Shown: positions 35,091 through 46,050 of the stretch, piece after piece
Layout: each line of letters opens with the position of its first letter
Numbering within the stretch: position 1 is the stretch's first letter
NCBI GenBank assembly: GCA_023055505.1
Contig: JALIRH010000119.1
Coordinates: 930,001-994,000 of the forward strand
Direction: 5' to 3'
Length of the DNA stretch: 64,000 bases
Source of the DNA: Callipepla californica brunnescens
Lineage: Eukaryota > Chordata > Aves > Galliformes > Odontophoridae
Notes under the pieces: generated by a model
Told to the model about the DNA's origin: nothing
The model's database searches: none
Seen by the model: only the letters and a program-made list of their open reading frames with translations
Translations under genes and position numbers: made by a program

Positions 35091-35781
35091 CAACAGCGCC
35101 TCATAGCAGGACCCACACTGACCCACAGCGAACCATATTGGGACCCACAGCGTAACCCACAGCGACCCGTAACAGACCACATTGACCCATTGCGACGCAC
35201 TGCAACCCATAGCGACTCATAGAGGCACAGCGACACACAGCCATCCACAGCAACCCATAGCGACCCAGCCGACCCACAGCAACCTATAGGGGGGCCCACA
35301 GCGACTCACAGCAACCCACAGAGACCGATTACAACCAATAGTGACCGATAGTGACCCACCGCGACACACAGCGACCCACACCGACCCATAGCAACCCACA
35401 GTGACCCACAGAGACCCACTGAGACCCATAGAGACCCAAAGCGACCCACAGCGACCCATAGCAGGACCTAGAGTGACCCATAGCGTCCCGAAGAGACCCG
35501 TAGCGACTCACTGCAACCCACAATGACCCATAGCTGGACCCACAGACACCCACAGCATGACCCACAGCGACCCATTGCAACCCTTAGCAACATGTAGAGA
35601 CTTATAGCGATCCACATCGACCCATAGCGACCCATGGATACACATAGCAAGACCCACAGTGACCCATAGCGTCCCATAGAGACCCGCAGCAAAACGTAGC
35701 AGCCCACAGAGATCGATAGCGACGCATAGTGACCCACAGCGACCCATAGCGCCCAATAGGAAACCACTGATAGCAATAAGG

Positions 35782-35860
35782 AGCCCTAGAGACCCAGCGA
35801 CATTACGTGAGAGCGCCCCCTGGTGGCGTGGAGGGGAACTGCAGCCCCTTAGGGATCCAT
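35782..35860 (-). promoter_or_regulatory. CTCF-like/E-box module, copy 2 (strong CTCF core)
   Basis: 35813-35826 reads GCGCCCCCTGGTGG, which on the minus strand is CCACCAGGGGGCGC, a full match to the vertebrate CTCF core. The E-box is altered here (ttacgtga). The module sits inside the decamer array. Confidence 0.65.
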
Positions 35861-36033
35861 TGGGAACCTTAGAGACCCACAGAGACCCATAGCAGGACCC
35901 ACAGCAAACCAAAGCGATCCATAGCAACCCATAGCGATCCACAGTGACCCACAGTAACCCACAGCGAAGCATATTGGGACCCATAGCGACACATAGCGCC
36001 CAATAGGAAAACACAGAGAGCAATAGGAAGCCG

Positions 36034-36122
36034 TAGAGACACAGCGACATCATGTGAGAGCTCCCTCTGGTGGCGTGAAGGGGAACTGCAGCCCCTTAGG
36101 GATCTCCTGGGGCACGTAGAGA
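36034..36122 (-). promoter_or_regulatory. CTCF-like/E-box module, copy 3 (decayed)
   Basis: The core reads gagctccctctggtggcgtg and keeps the CTGGTGG half. The E-box is changed to catgtga. The tail ccccttagggatctcctgggg is intact. Confidence 0.45.
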
Positions 36123-36345
36123 CCCATAGCAGGACCCACACCGACCCACAGCGAACCCTATTGGGACCCATAGCGTGACCCACAGCGACCCACAGCAACC
36201 CATAGAGACTCATAGCAAACCACAGCAACCCACAGTGACCCATAGCGAGACCCACAGCAACCCACAGTGACCCACAGCTTGACCCAAAGCAACCCATGCC
36301 GGGACCCACAGCGACCCATAGAAAACCTCAGAGAGCAATAGGAAG

Positions 36346-36432
36346 GCACAGAGACATCACGTGAGAGCGCCCCCTCCCCTGGTGGCGTGGAGGGGAACTG
36401 CAGCCCCTTAGGGATCTCCTGGGGCATATAGA
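36346..36432 (-). promoter_or_regulatory. CTCF-like/E-box module, copy 4 (core split by insertion)
   Basis: The E-box TCACGTGA is intact. The core is gagcgccccctcccctggtggcg, with about five extra bases inside the C-run. The tail matches the other copies. Confidence 0.5.
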
Positions 36433-36519
36433 GACCCACAGCGACCCATAGCAGGACCCACAGTGACCCACAGCAAACCATATTGGGACCCATAGCGGGA
36501 CCCAGAGAGACCCACAGAC

Positions 36520-36882
36520 TGTTACAATGAAGGGTCGGGAACCCAGCTTGATGCTAGCTAATGTTCCATTTATTAAGCAACAACTCAAAGCTTAGATAGA
36601 CAGAGAAGCAGTGTGTGTTAGGATCTAACTGGGGGAAGCTACAAGGATCTAATTGAGGGAATTTACACTCCTCAGTGTTAACAGGTCAAGAATATAAAAC
36701 ACTCCTAGTCATCTAAACAAACAGTTTCTTATTGCTATCCATTACTGTCTTCTGTTTCTTTTCACTCCTTAGACATGGTTGTCTCAAGCTTATCAGCTTA
36801 TCTTTACACAGCCTACGTCCAAGGTTTATGGCCTGATTCCTGCTTAGCTAACAGTTCCGTCTGACTCCCACTTTTGCCATCA
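36520..36882 (-). mobile_element. 3' LTR of alpharetrovirus-like ERV
   Basis: In minus-strand sense it starts TGATGGC, just after a purine-rich tract (agaaagggggagaagtggg, the plus-strand primer), and ends ATTGTAACA. AATAAA lies at 36569-36574 and a TTTTATATT element upstream near 36692. At 363 bp it is short, as in alpharetroviruses. The partner LTR is missing because the provirus is truncated at about 40890. Confidence 0.85.
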
Positions 36883-36928
36883 CCCACTTCTCCCCCTTTC
36901 TGTTATGAATATTTTCTTTGTAGCATTG

Positions 36929-38060
36929 TCAATCATCTTTTTGCGCACATTGTAAAATGCAAGGAAGTAACAGCAAAAGCGTTACAACGATCATCGCAAT
37001 GTAGCACATCATTTTTAAGATACTGTGGAGCCATCCGGTGAGACCCCCATCCCGAGAATAATTTGTCCAACCAGTCCCAATCCCTCTGTTCCTGCAGTTT
37101 CTTCACTCCATCCCGTATGGTCTTGATACTTGCTTGAATTGAAACGGAATGTTCTGACAGGTTCATGCAGCACATTCCTTCGAAATCCTCCCAGCCATGG
37201 CCTTGCGCCAGAAGTAGGAAATCAGTAGCAGCGCAATTTTGTGGCGCAGCATGTCTGACACTGTCCGCATCAAGTAAAAGACCTGTTAAAGCTAAACTAG
37301 TGGCATTTCCTTGTTTTGCTAAGCAAGAACCCAGTTTGTTCAGTGTTGCCAAAGCTTTAGCAACAGCAACCTGCGGTGTGAAAAAGGAAACGGCTCCTAT
37401 GGTCTCCCTGTTCCAAAACTTCATGTTATCATCACAATCTGATCTGAAGGTGTGGGTCATTCTCCTAAAACGGTGATGAGAATATTTCTTTCTCCATTGC
37501 AAGACAGTTGTCTCATTTCGGGTAAGGATGGTTAAACGCCCGAGACTACATGGCCCACCTCTAATGTAAGAAGGAATGGCAGGCCATGCCCGGTCAGCGC
37601 AACTACGGAAAACTCCATCTGGTAACTGTAAAGGAGCATTTACTGATTTTGAAAGGCTGGGTGAGGTGTAATTACACCACAGAGTTTGGTTATTGATGGC
37701 TGCGTCTACGGGACTGACATCCCATAGTTTGGTTTTATTTTTTCCAGTAGAATGGAATCTCAGGCAGAAGTCCATTTTTATAGATCCTAAGAAATCTATT
37801 TCTTGTGGCTCTAATTTGGCAGACGGAAGATATGGAACCCATCCATCCCAATTATCTACCGAATTTGTGCCAGTAAAGATTGCTCGTGAGGGACCAGGGA
37901 TTGGCCACTCGTCTATGGGAAAGCCCACCAAGCGGGTAGAGAAGGGATTTTGCGCAGTTGCAGTGGCTAAGCAAAGTGTTTCCTGATGAGTAATATTAGC
38001 AAGTGTAAGCCACACATTCGTTTTTGGGAGGGTAATAAAACCAGTAGAGAGTCCTGACAT
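36929..38060 (-). pseudogene. env: env of alpharetrovirus-like ERV, one late frameshift
   Basis: Env mediates receptor binding and fusion. The 376-codon frame (stop at 36933) covers the C-terminal part of the surface subunit, with several Asn-X-Ser/Thr sites, a basic RFRR cleavage-like site and most of the transmembrane subunit. It shows an internal fusion-peptide-like hydrophobic stretch, a coiled-coil region and the disulfide-loop segment. In that loop the usual CX6CC motif has Trp instead of the first Cys (37191-37193), with the CC pair at 37167-37172. A one-base shift in the homopolymer run near 37044-37048 moves the last part out of frame, and a hydrophobic anchor of about 20 residues lies in the neighbouring frame ending at 36929. 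The true start is probably upstream or spliced, so the N-terminus is not defined. Confidence 0.82.
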
Positions 38061-38092
38061 TTCAAGAAGTCAAGTCCATACAGTAGCTGGTC

Positions 38093-38950
38093 TCATCCTT
38101 CCTTGGTTGTGTTTTCATCTGTTGTCGACCAAGTCTGTTCCTCGCGGTATGGTTTCACGTTCTTCGCAGGAATCCACCTGGGGCCTTTTCCTGTGGAGAC
38201 ACAAGCATAACCTCTCCCCCATGTGACAAGAGGATATGGCCCCATTATCATACCTGTTTCTGGGTGGCGAATCAACACCGGAGCCTTGATTCTTCTTTCC
38301 AATGTGATATTCGAACTAAAATGTCGGACTATCGGGGGATTGGTATCTAGCAGAGAAGAATTCAAAAAGTGAAAACATAAAGAGCTTTATGTAGTCGCTC
38401 CTCAGGAGGGGAAGCTCCCATTCCCCCTTTCTGTTGTGCTAATAGACGCTTTAAAGATTGGTGTGACCGCTCAATTGACCTGGAGGGGAATGAGGGATCG
38501 CGGTGATGTGCATAATGCCCCAAGAATCCAGGAAGGCTTTTGTCGCAGCAGAGGTATATGCAGGACCATGATCTGTTTTTAATTGGGAAGGGATACCTAA
38601 TGTAGCAAAAGCACGCAGCAAACGCTTGCGAACATCTCGTGCCTTTTCTCCTGTATGACAAGAGGAAAATAAAGCTCCGGAAAAAGTATCAATCGAGGAA
38701 TGTGTATATTTCAGCTTACCAAACCATGGGTAATGTGTGACATCCATTTGCCATAGCTGGAGGCTCTGCAGATCTCTGGGGTTAACCCCCCCTGCTATTG
38801 ATGGGAAAGAATGCCTCTGGCAGTCGGGACATACCGCTGTAATGTTTGATGCTTGTTGGGAGGTAAGCCCAGACTGTCGTTTAAGACCTCCAGCATTCTG
38901 ATGAAAGAAGGAGTGGCTAAGTTTAGCTTGCGCTATTCGGTCTGGTAAAA
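38093..38950 (-). pseudogene. pol: Integrase of alpharetrovirus-like ERV, frameshifted
   Basis: Integrase joins viral DNA to the host genome. All three domains are visible in order on the minus strand. The zinc-binding HHCC domain has HSFFH at 38901-38915 and CPDC at 38820-38831. The catalytic core has its first Asp in MDVTHYP (38742-38744), its second in KTDHGPAY (38571-38573), and Glu in SIERSHQ (38470-38472). The C-terminal DNA-binding domain includes GPYPLVTWGRGYACVS and WIPAKNVKPY. The catalytic triad is complete in residues, but a small deletion near 38475-38480 puts the Glu in another frame, so the enzyme cannot be made whole. The end runs close to env, as in alpharetroviruses. Confidence 0.85.
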
Positions 38951-39892
38951 CACGGACATATCAGCTTGAGATTCCCTTCTGCCGTGAAACCAGGTAAAGA
39001 TGTGTGTGAGCGGATGTGCATTACAAAATAAGGATGAGTGCGGGAGTCTAAAAAAAAAAAAGTTCCTGGAACAAAATAAACAATGAAGAGTGAGAAATAT
39101 TGCGTAATATGGATGCTTCTGCTCGCTGAACAATTCCTGCAACAGAAGCTGAGTCGGTAATAGGATTGAAAGGTGTGGACCATTTCCAAAAAACTCGGAC
39201 AACAGCAGCTGGTTCCACTATTTGTGGAGAACCAGAAACAATTTCAATATCCGAATCCCATTGCTTCTGTTGATTATCCCACCATCAAATAACTGATTTG
39301 TGTGATCTTCCAGACCCATCCGTAATCTGGTAAGGGCCTGCAGCAGCTGATCACTTCTTTTTGGTGTGGATGTGAAGTGAACATTGAGGTTCAATAGCTT
39401 GTGTGACGGTGCGTGGGAAGTAAGGCTGCCTGTATAGCTTGCCAATGCCATGCTAAAGGCATCTGCTTGCTGATCAAGCCATTGTAAATACACATTTGTC
39501 ACAGGTAAACAACTAGAGGAAAAGTCTACCCCTGATAACATCAGCAAGCGCTGCCTAGCTTTGATTCTCAGGGAAGCAAACATCTCATGCTGTGTCAGGA
39601 TTGTCTTTGTCAACTGGTTTGGCAAAAAAATCCATTCAATAATGAATAGTGGGTCTGGCCTTTGAAAATCCCACTGAAAAATTAGCGCATGAGGTTGTCG
39701 AGCAGGGTTGAGGATCATTAGAAAAAAAGGTAACTCCGGGGCACACCGATGAGCTTGTCTGTTAGTGCTAGCTGCAGCAACTTTTTGCAAGGCACTAGCC
39801 ACTTCAGAGCCAAGACGGCAGGGAGAGTGTAAATCAGAATCCCCTTTCAGTAGTTCCAAAAGAGGATACAAGTCTGCATTAGAGATACCCAA
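38951..39892 (-). pseudogene. pol: RT connection and RNase H part of pol, alpharetrovirus-like
   Basis: The 39218-39892 frame encodes the thumb and connection part of RT (for example QWLDQQADAFSMALASYTG and NQLFDGGI). Past a stop, 39180-38950 carries broken RNase H sequence with frames switching near an A-run at 39051-39062. The order RT, RNase H, integrase matches a class II retroviral pol. Several stops and shifts make it inactive. Confidence 0.7.
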
Positions 39893-40720
39893 GAGCGCTC
39901 AGACCCAGTTAATTGATCCCAACCATTTTTGTACATCGTGTCAATTTTTCACATCAGTTTGTCTTTGGAAGGGCTAGGGAATGATAGTCTGGGCTCTGAT
40001 GCACCAGCCTAAATATTTCCATGGTGATATTTTCTGCATTTTTTCAGGCGCAATACAGAAACCTGCCGAATTAACAGCAGTTGTAAGGAGGGCTACTGCT
40101 TCCTCCATGATCTCGTGATGTTGCGCGGTTACTAAGATGTCGTCCATCTAATGATACAATAAAACATTTGGCATTGTGTCTGGAATGGGGCTAAGCACTT
40201 TAGCTACATACCACTGACAAATGGTGGGGCTATTTTTCATTCCTTGTGGCAGCACAACCCACTGGTATCTCTGCAACGGGGCTTGCATGTTGATGCTTGG
40301 AACTGAAAAAGCAAATGGAGGGGCATCCTCAGGGTGTAATGGACTATTAAAAAAGCAGTCTTGAAGATCAGTGCCAGTCAAATGCCAGTCTCGGGGAATC
40401 ATAGTGGGTGACAGGAGGCCTGGTTGAAGGGCTCCCATATTTTCCATAGCATCATTCATTTTTCTGAGGTCATGGAACAAGCGCCATTGACCAGTTTGTT
40501 TCTTAATGACAAATCCAGGTGAGTTCCAAGGATTAGTGGAGGTACAGTATGTCCTTTTGCTAATTGTTCCGCTACCAAGTCTTGGAGGGCGCCAAGTTTT
40601 TCTAGCGGAAGGGGCCATTGATCCACCCATCTAGGGGTATCTGTTTTCCATATTAGCTTAAGGGCGTCGCACCTCTCAATGGCCCCTCCCGAAAATCTGA
40701 CTTGATAGTGACTCCCCACT
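39893..40720 (-). pseudogene. pol: RT fingers and palm of pol, alpharetrovirus-like, stop at the catalytic site
   Basis: The RT begins in the 40456-40719 frame (DTPRWVDQWPLPLEKL), shifts frame near 40560 and continues in 40148-40630 with NSPGFVIKK, WRLFHDLRKMN, TDLQDCFF and LPQGMKNSPT. The Tyr position of the YMDD polymerase motif is a TAG stop at 40148-40150, directly before Met-Asp-Asp. After it the frame goes on toward the thumb. The stop and the frameshift make the enzyme dead. Confidence 0.85.
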
Positions 40721-40890
40721 GAACCATAACATCAGGGCCCCATAAATATCATCGGAATTGGCAACACAAACGGTTTGATAGTAGCTACCCGATCTTCAGG
40801 TCCTCTGATTGGAATGAACTCAGCACTTTGCTGGCTGTTCCTTGCACCTCCCACCCCAGCTAATGTATGGGATGATTTGTATGATGTAAC
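40699..40890 (-). pseudogene. pro: C-terminal end of alpharetrovirus-like protease (truncation point of the ERV)
   Basis: Minus-strand sequence of the type FVLPIPMIFMGPDVMVQWGVT resembles the C-terminal part of the retroviral protease, just ahead of RT. The ERV ends at about 40890, where CCCTAA-type repeat starts. This piece is also the start of the 5.3-kb unit and so recurs at 46051-46242 and 51343-51534. Confidence 0.65.
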
Positions 40891-43800
40891 CCAAAACCAA
40901 ACCCCAGGCCTACCCCTTCTCTCACCCTGACACTCGAACCAAACCTCCGCCTAAACCTAACCCTAATATCTAAGCCTAAGCCTGACCCTTCCAATTGCCC
41001 TAGCCCTAACACTAACCCTTTTCCTATACCTAACCCTGACCTCAACCCTGATCCTAACCTTTCCCTAACCCTAACACCAACCCGTAACATCATTTGAATC
41101 CTAATCCTATTCCAAACCTTAACCCTATCCCAAGGCCTAACCCTACTCTGACCTTTACACTCCAACTAACCCAACCTCGATCAAGAAATACAAATGGAAT
41201 CCTAAACCTAAACCTAAACCTAAACCTACTGCTAACACCACAAGTCAGCCTACTTTTCTCCCTAAATCTAATCACAAATCTCAAAAAATCTTTGTCCCTA
41301 ACCCTAATCATAAATCCAGTCCAAACTCTGAAACTTTCCCAAAACCTATGCCTATTCCTAACACTTACTCTTACCCTAAGTCTATCCCTAACACTAACCC
41401 TTCTCCCAGACACAACCCTAAAGCCAACACTAATCCTAACCTAATCTTTATCCTAATCCTAAACCTAATCCTAACTCTTACCCTAATTCTAACTCTACCC
41501 TAACCCTAACTCTGACCCTCAAACCAAACCCACATTTAAGCACAACCCTAATCCCGACACCTAGCATCAGATTACCACAACCCTAACGGAACCCTAACCC
41601 TAACACTAATGCTAGGACTATCCCAAACCCTAACCCAAGTACTAGACCAAACCATACCCCTATCCCTCACTCTAAAACTAACAACCCTAACTAAACTCTA
41701 ACCGTAACCCTATCCCTAATACTAACACTAATCATCTTTTAAACACCAATGTTATTCCTATTCCTAAACCTTACCCAATCTCCAAATGAAATCCAAGGCC
41801 GGTGCCTTCTCACACCCTAACGATCAAACCAAACCTACATCTAAACCTAACCCTAAATCCAATCTTTACCCTAAACCATACACTTGCCCTGGCCTTAACA
41901 CTAACCCTTTCCCTATACCTAACCCTAACCCTAACCTTAACACTAATTTGAGGCCTATCCCTAGTAGGAACCCAAAACCTAATTGGAATCTGAATCCTGT
42001 TCTTAACCTTAACCCTAACACGACTTAACTCTACTCTGACCCTAAAAGTCAAATGAACCCTACTCCTTACCCTAAACCTCAATCTAAACCTAAACCTAAC
42101 CCTAAACCTAAACTTCACAAGAACACTCAACCTAATCCTAGCACTAACCTAAACTAAAACTAAAACAACTTTTTTGCTAACCCTAATCCTAAATCTAACC
42201 CTAACCCCAAAACTCCCCCAAACCTGACCCTAAACCTAATCCACTCCAAAATCCTTACCCTAACCCTAACCCCAAACACCCTAATACTAGAACTAAAGCA
42301 ATCCTTCACCCTAACCCTAAAACTAACAATTTAACTTTGACCCTAAAACTCAAATTCACCCTACATACACTTGATGCTACCTAGGTTAGGGTCAGGCTCA
42401 ATCTGGGTTTTGTGTTGGGGTCAAAGGGATAGGGTTAGGGTAGAGTTCGAGTTAGGATGAAGGTAATGCTTACAGATATGTTTAGAGAATGGAACAGGGT
42501 TAGGGTTAAGGTTAGGGTAAGGTTGAAGGTTAGGCTCAGGGACAGATTTAGGGTTAGAGTTTGGGTTCCTTTTAGGTTTAGGGATAGGGTTAGGGTACGG
42601 TTAGGTATTGTACAACGCTAAGTGTTAGCTTCTGGGTAAGGGATAGGGTTAGGGTAAGGGTTAGATTCAGGGTTAGGGTTAGCATTAGCATCAGGGTTAG
42701 GGTTATGGTAAGAGTTAGGATAGGGAATGGGATACAGTTAGGGTAAGGGTTAGGAATAGGGTTAGGGTTACATTAAGGTTAGGGTTAGTGTTTGGATCAG
42801 GGGTAGGGTTAGGAATAAAGTTAGAGTAAGGGCTAGGATTAGGGTTAGGGTTAGGGTAGGGATACGGTTAGGGTAGAGTTAAGGTTAGGGTAGGGTTAGG
42901 GTTAGGGTAAGGGTTAGGGATAGGGTTAGGGTTAGGGTTAGGGTTAGGTTAGGGTTTGGGTTATGGTAAGAGTTAGGATAGGGATTGTGATACGGTTAGG
43001 GTAAGGGTTAGGAATAGGGATAGGGTTTGATTAGGGTAAGGGTTATTGTTTGGATTAGGGGTAGGGTTACGAATAAAGTTAGAGTTAGGGCTAGGATTAG
43101 GGTTAGGGTTCGGGACTGGATTAGTGTTAGGGTAAGGAATAAAGTTAGAGTTAGTGTTAGGATTAGGGTTAGGGTAAAGTAGGGTTAGGGGTAGGGTTAG
43201 GGTTAGGGTTAGGGTTAGGGTTAGGGTTAGGGTAGGGTTAGGGTTAGGGTTTGGGTTAGGCTAGGGTTAGGGTAAGGGTTAGGGTTAGGGTTAGGGTTAG
43301 GGTTAGGGTTAGGGTAGGGTTAGGGTTAGGGTTAGGGTTAGGGTTAGGGTTAGGGTTAGGGTTAGGGTAGGGTTAGGGTTAGGGTTAGGGTTAAGGTTAA
43401 ATTTATTGTTAGGGTTAGGGTTAGGGTTAGGGTTAGGGTTAGGGTTAGGGTAGGGTTAGGGTTAGGGTTAGGGTTAGGGTTAGGTTAGGGTTGGGGTTAG
43501 GGTTAGGGTTAGGGTTAGGGTATGCTTAGGGTTAGGGTAAAATTAGGGTTAGGGTTAGTGTTAGGGTTAGGGTTAAATTTATTGTTAGGTTTAGGGTTAA
43601 GGTTAGAGTTAGGGTTAGGGTTGAGGTTAGGGTTAGGGTTAGGGTTAGGGTTAGGGTTACGTTTAGGGTTAGGGTTAGGGTTAGGTTTAGGTTAGGGTTA
43701 GGGTTAGGGTTAAGGTGAGAGTTAGGGTTAGGGTTAGGGTTAGGGTTAGGTAAGGGTTAGGGTTAGGGTAAGAATTAGGATAGGGATTGTGATACAGTTA

Positions 43801-46050
43801 AGGTAAGGTTTAGGAATTAGAGTTAGGGTTAGGGTTAGGATTAGGGTTAGGGTTAGGTTAGGGTTAGGGTTAGGGTTAAGGTTAGAGTTAGGGTTAGGGT
43901 TAGGGTTAGGGTTAGGTAAGGGTTAGGGTTAGGGTAAGAATTAGGATAGGGATTGTGATACAGTTAAGGTAAGGGTTAGGAATTAGGGTTAGGGTTAGGG
44001 TTAGGTTTAGGTTTAGGTTTAGGGTTAGGGTTAGGGTTAGTGTTAGGGTAGGTTAGGGTTAGGTTATGGTAGGGTTAGGGTTAGGGTAGGGTAAGGGTTA
44101 GCATTAGGTTTAGGGTTAGGGTTAGGGTTAGAGTTAGGTTAGGGCTAGGGTTAGGGTTAGGGTTAGGGTTAGGGTTAATGTAGTTTAGGGCTAGGGTTAG
44201 GGTTAGGGTTAGGATAGGGTTAATGTAGGGTTAGGGTTAGTGCTAGGAATCAATTTGGAGGAAGGAAAAGGTATAGGAATTGGTTCATTGTTAGCGTTAG
44301 TCTTCAGGGTTAGGGTTCGGATTTAGCACTATGTTTCAGGTTCCTTTTAGGTTTAGTGATAAGGATTAGGGGTACGTTTAGGTATTGTACAATGCTAAGT
44401 GTTAGCTTCTGGGTGGGGGTTGGGGTTAGATTAAGGGTGAGGGTTAGGGTTAGGACTAGATTTAGGATTAGGTTTAGGAATAGGTTTTCTTTGATTGTTA
44501 AGGTGAGAGAAAGGTTAGGCCTTGGGTTTGTTTTTGGAATAGTTTTGGGTTTCAGAATAGGAATTGGGTTAGTATTTGGAATCTGATTGCTTTAGTATTA
44601 GTGTTAGGGTGGGGGTTAGAAGTTAGGTGAGCGTTGTGGTAATCTAATGCTTTGTGTTAGGCTTAGGGTTGGGCTTTTACTTGAGGTTGGTGTTAGGGTC
44701 AGCTTTAGTTTGAAGGTAGATTTAGAGTTTAAATTGTGGTCATGCTTTGGATTAGTTTTAGAGTTAGGGTAAGATTTAGGTTTCCTTTCAGTGTTAGGCT
44801 GTGAGAATTGTAGGCTTTGTGTTTTTGGGTTTGTGTTGGGTTTAGGAATTGGAATAGTGTTTGGGATAGTATTAGCGTTAAGGCTGGGGTTAGAGTTAGG
44901 TGATGGCTGTGGTAATCTAATGCTTTGTGTTAGGTTTAGGGTTGGGCTTCAATCTGGGGTTGGTTTTAAGGTCCCATTTAGATTTCAGGAAGAATTGGAG
45001 TTCAATTGAGGTAACGGTTAGGATTAGATTTAGGGTTCTGATAAGGGTTAGGTTAGGGTTAGTGTTTGGTTCCAAGTTGTTTTTAGGGTTAGGGTTAACG
45101 TTAGGTTTCAGGATAGGGTTAGGAATATAGCTAGGTGTTAGGTAAGGTTTAGTCCTGGGGTTTCAGTTCGGGTTAGGTGAAGCGTTAGTTTTACAGTTAG
45201 AAGACATGTTAGGGTTAGGGTTAGGTTTTGGTGTAGATTTAGGTTTAGGGTAAGGGTTAGGGATGTAGATGAAGGTTTAGTGGAAGGGGTAGGGTTCTCT
45301 TTAGTTTTAGGACCAGGGAAGGGTCCTAAAAGGGCCTTGGCTAAGGGAGAGTTTTAGTATTTGATTTAGCGTTGCGTTCAGGTCTAGGTTAGTTTGAGTG
45401 TCAGGCTGAGAGAAGGGGTAGGCCTTGGGTTTGGTTCTGGCTTAGTGTTAGGTTTAGGAATAGGAATAGTTTTGGTGTTTGGATTGGGTTTGGGGTTAGT
45501 AGTAGGGATTGGATTGGGGTTAGTGTTAGGTGAGATCTGCGGTAATCTGATGCTTTCTTTGAGGCTTGAGGTTTGAGCTTAAACGTGGTGTTGGTTTTAG
45601 GGTAGGATTTAGGGCTAGGGTTTGGTTGAGGGTAGCATTAGGTTTAGGTTTAGGGGAAGGGTTTTGGTTAGGGTAGAGGTTAGAATTCTGGTTTGGGTTA
45701 GGAATAGGGTTCTGGACAAGGTAAGGATTTAGTCCTAGGTTTCCAGTTAGGGTAAGGTGAAGTGCTGGTGTTCTAGTTAGGAGAAGAGTTAGGTTGAGGT
45801 TTCGGGTTAGGTTTTTTTGTCGATTTAGGTTTTAGGTAAGGGGTAGATTTTAGACAACATGAGCTTTCTGGTCAGAGTAGGGTTAGGCCTTAGAATATGG
45901 ATAAGATTAGGATAAATGTAGGGTTAGTTTCGGGTTTAGGTTAGTTTGAGTGTTAGGCTGAGAGAAGGGGAGGGCCTTGGGTTTGGGTTTGGTTTAGGGT
46001 TAAGATAAGGTTTAGGAATAGGAGTAGGTTTGGGGTTTGGATTGGGTTTG
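40699..46050. repeat. 5.3-kb telomere-like unit, copy 1 (5352 bp)
   Basis: It begins gacttgatagtgactcccc within the ERV protease piece. It then runs as degenerate CCCTAA-type repeat to about 42375 and switches at tacctaggttagggtc to TTAGGG-type repeat up to 46050. Copy 2 follows head to tail. Near-pure TTAGGG runs occur at about 43190-43520. A secondary motif, gtggtaatctaatgctttg, is present in both orientations (inverted at about 41568; direct at about 44637, 44909 and 45538). Arg/Val- and Pro/Asn-rich frames are translations of the repeat, not genes. Confidence 0.95.

Larger units (their letters stand above)
34352..36519. repeat. 10-bp minisatellite (GACCCACAGC / GACCCATAGC)
   Basis: Tandem decamers run for about 2 kb and are interrupted four times by a conserved module of about 85 bp. 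Minus-strand frames up to 437 codons (for example 33491-34804) are made only of the repeat and cross from one minisatellite to the next, so they are not called as genes. Confidence 0.92.
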
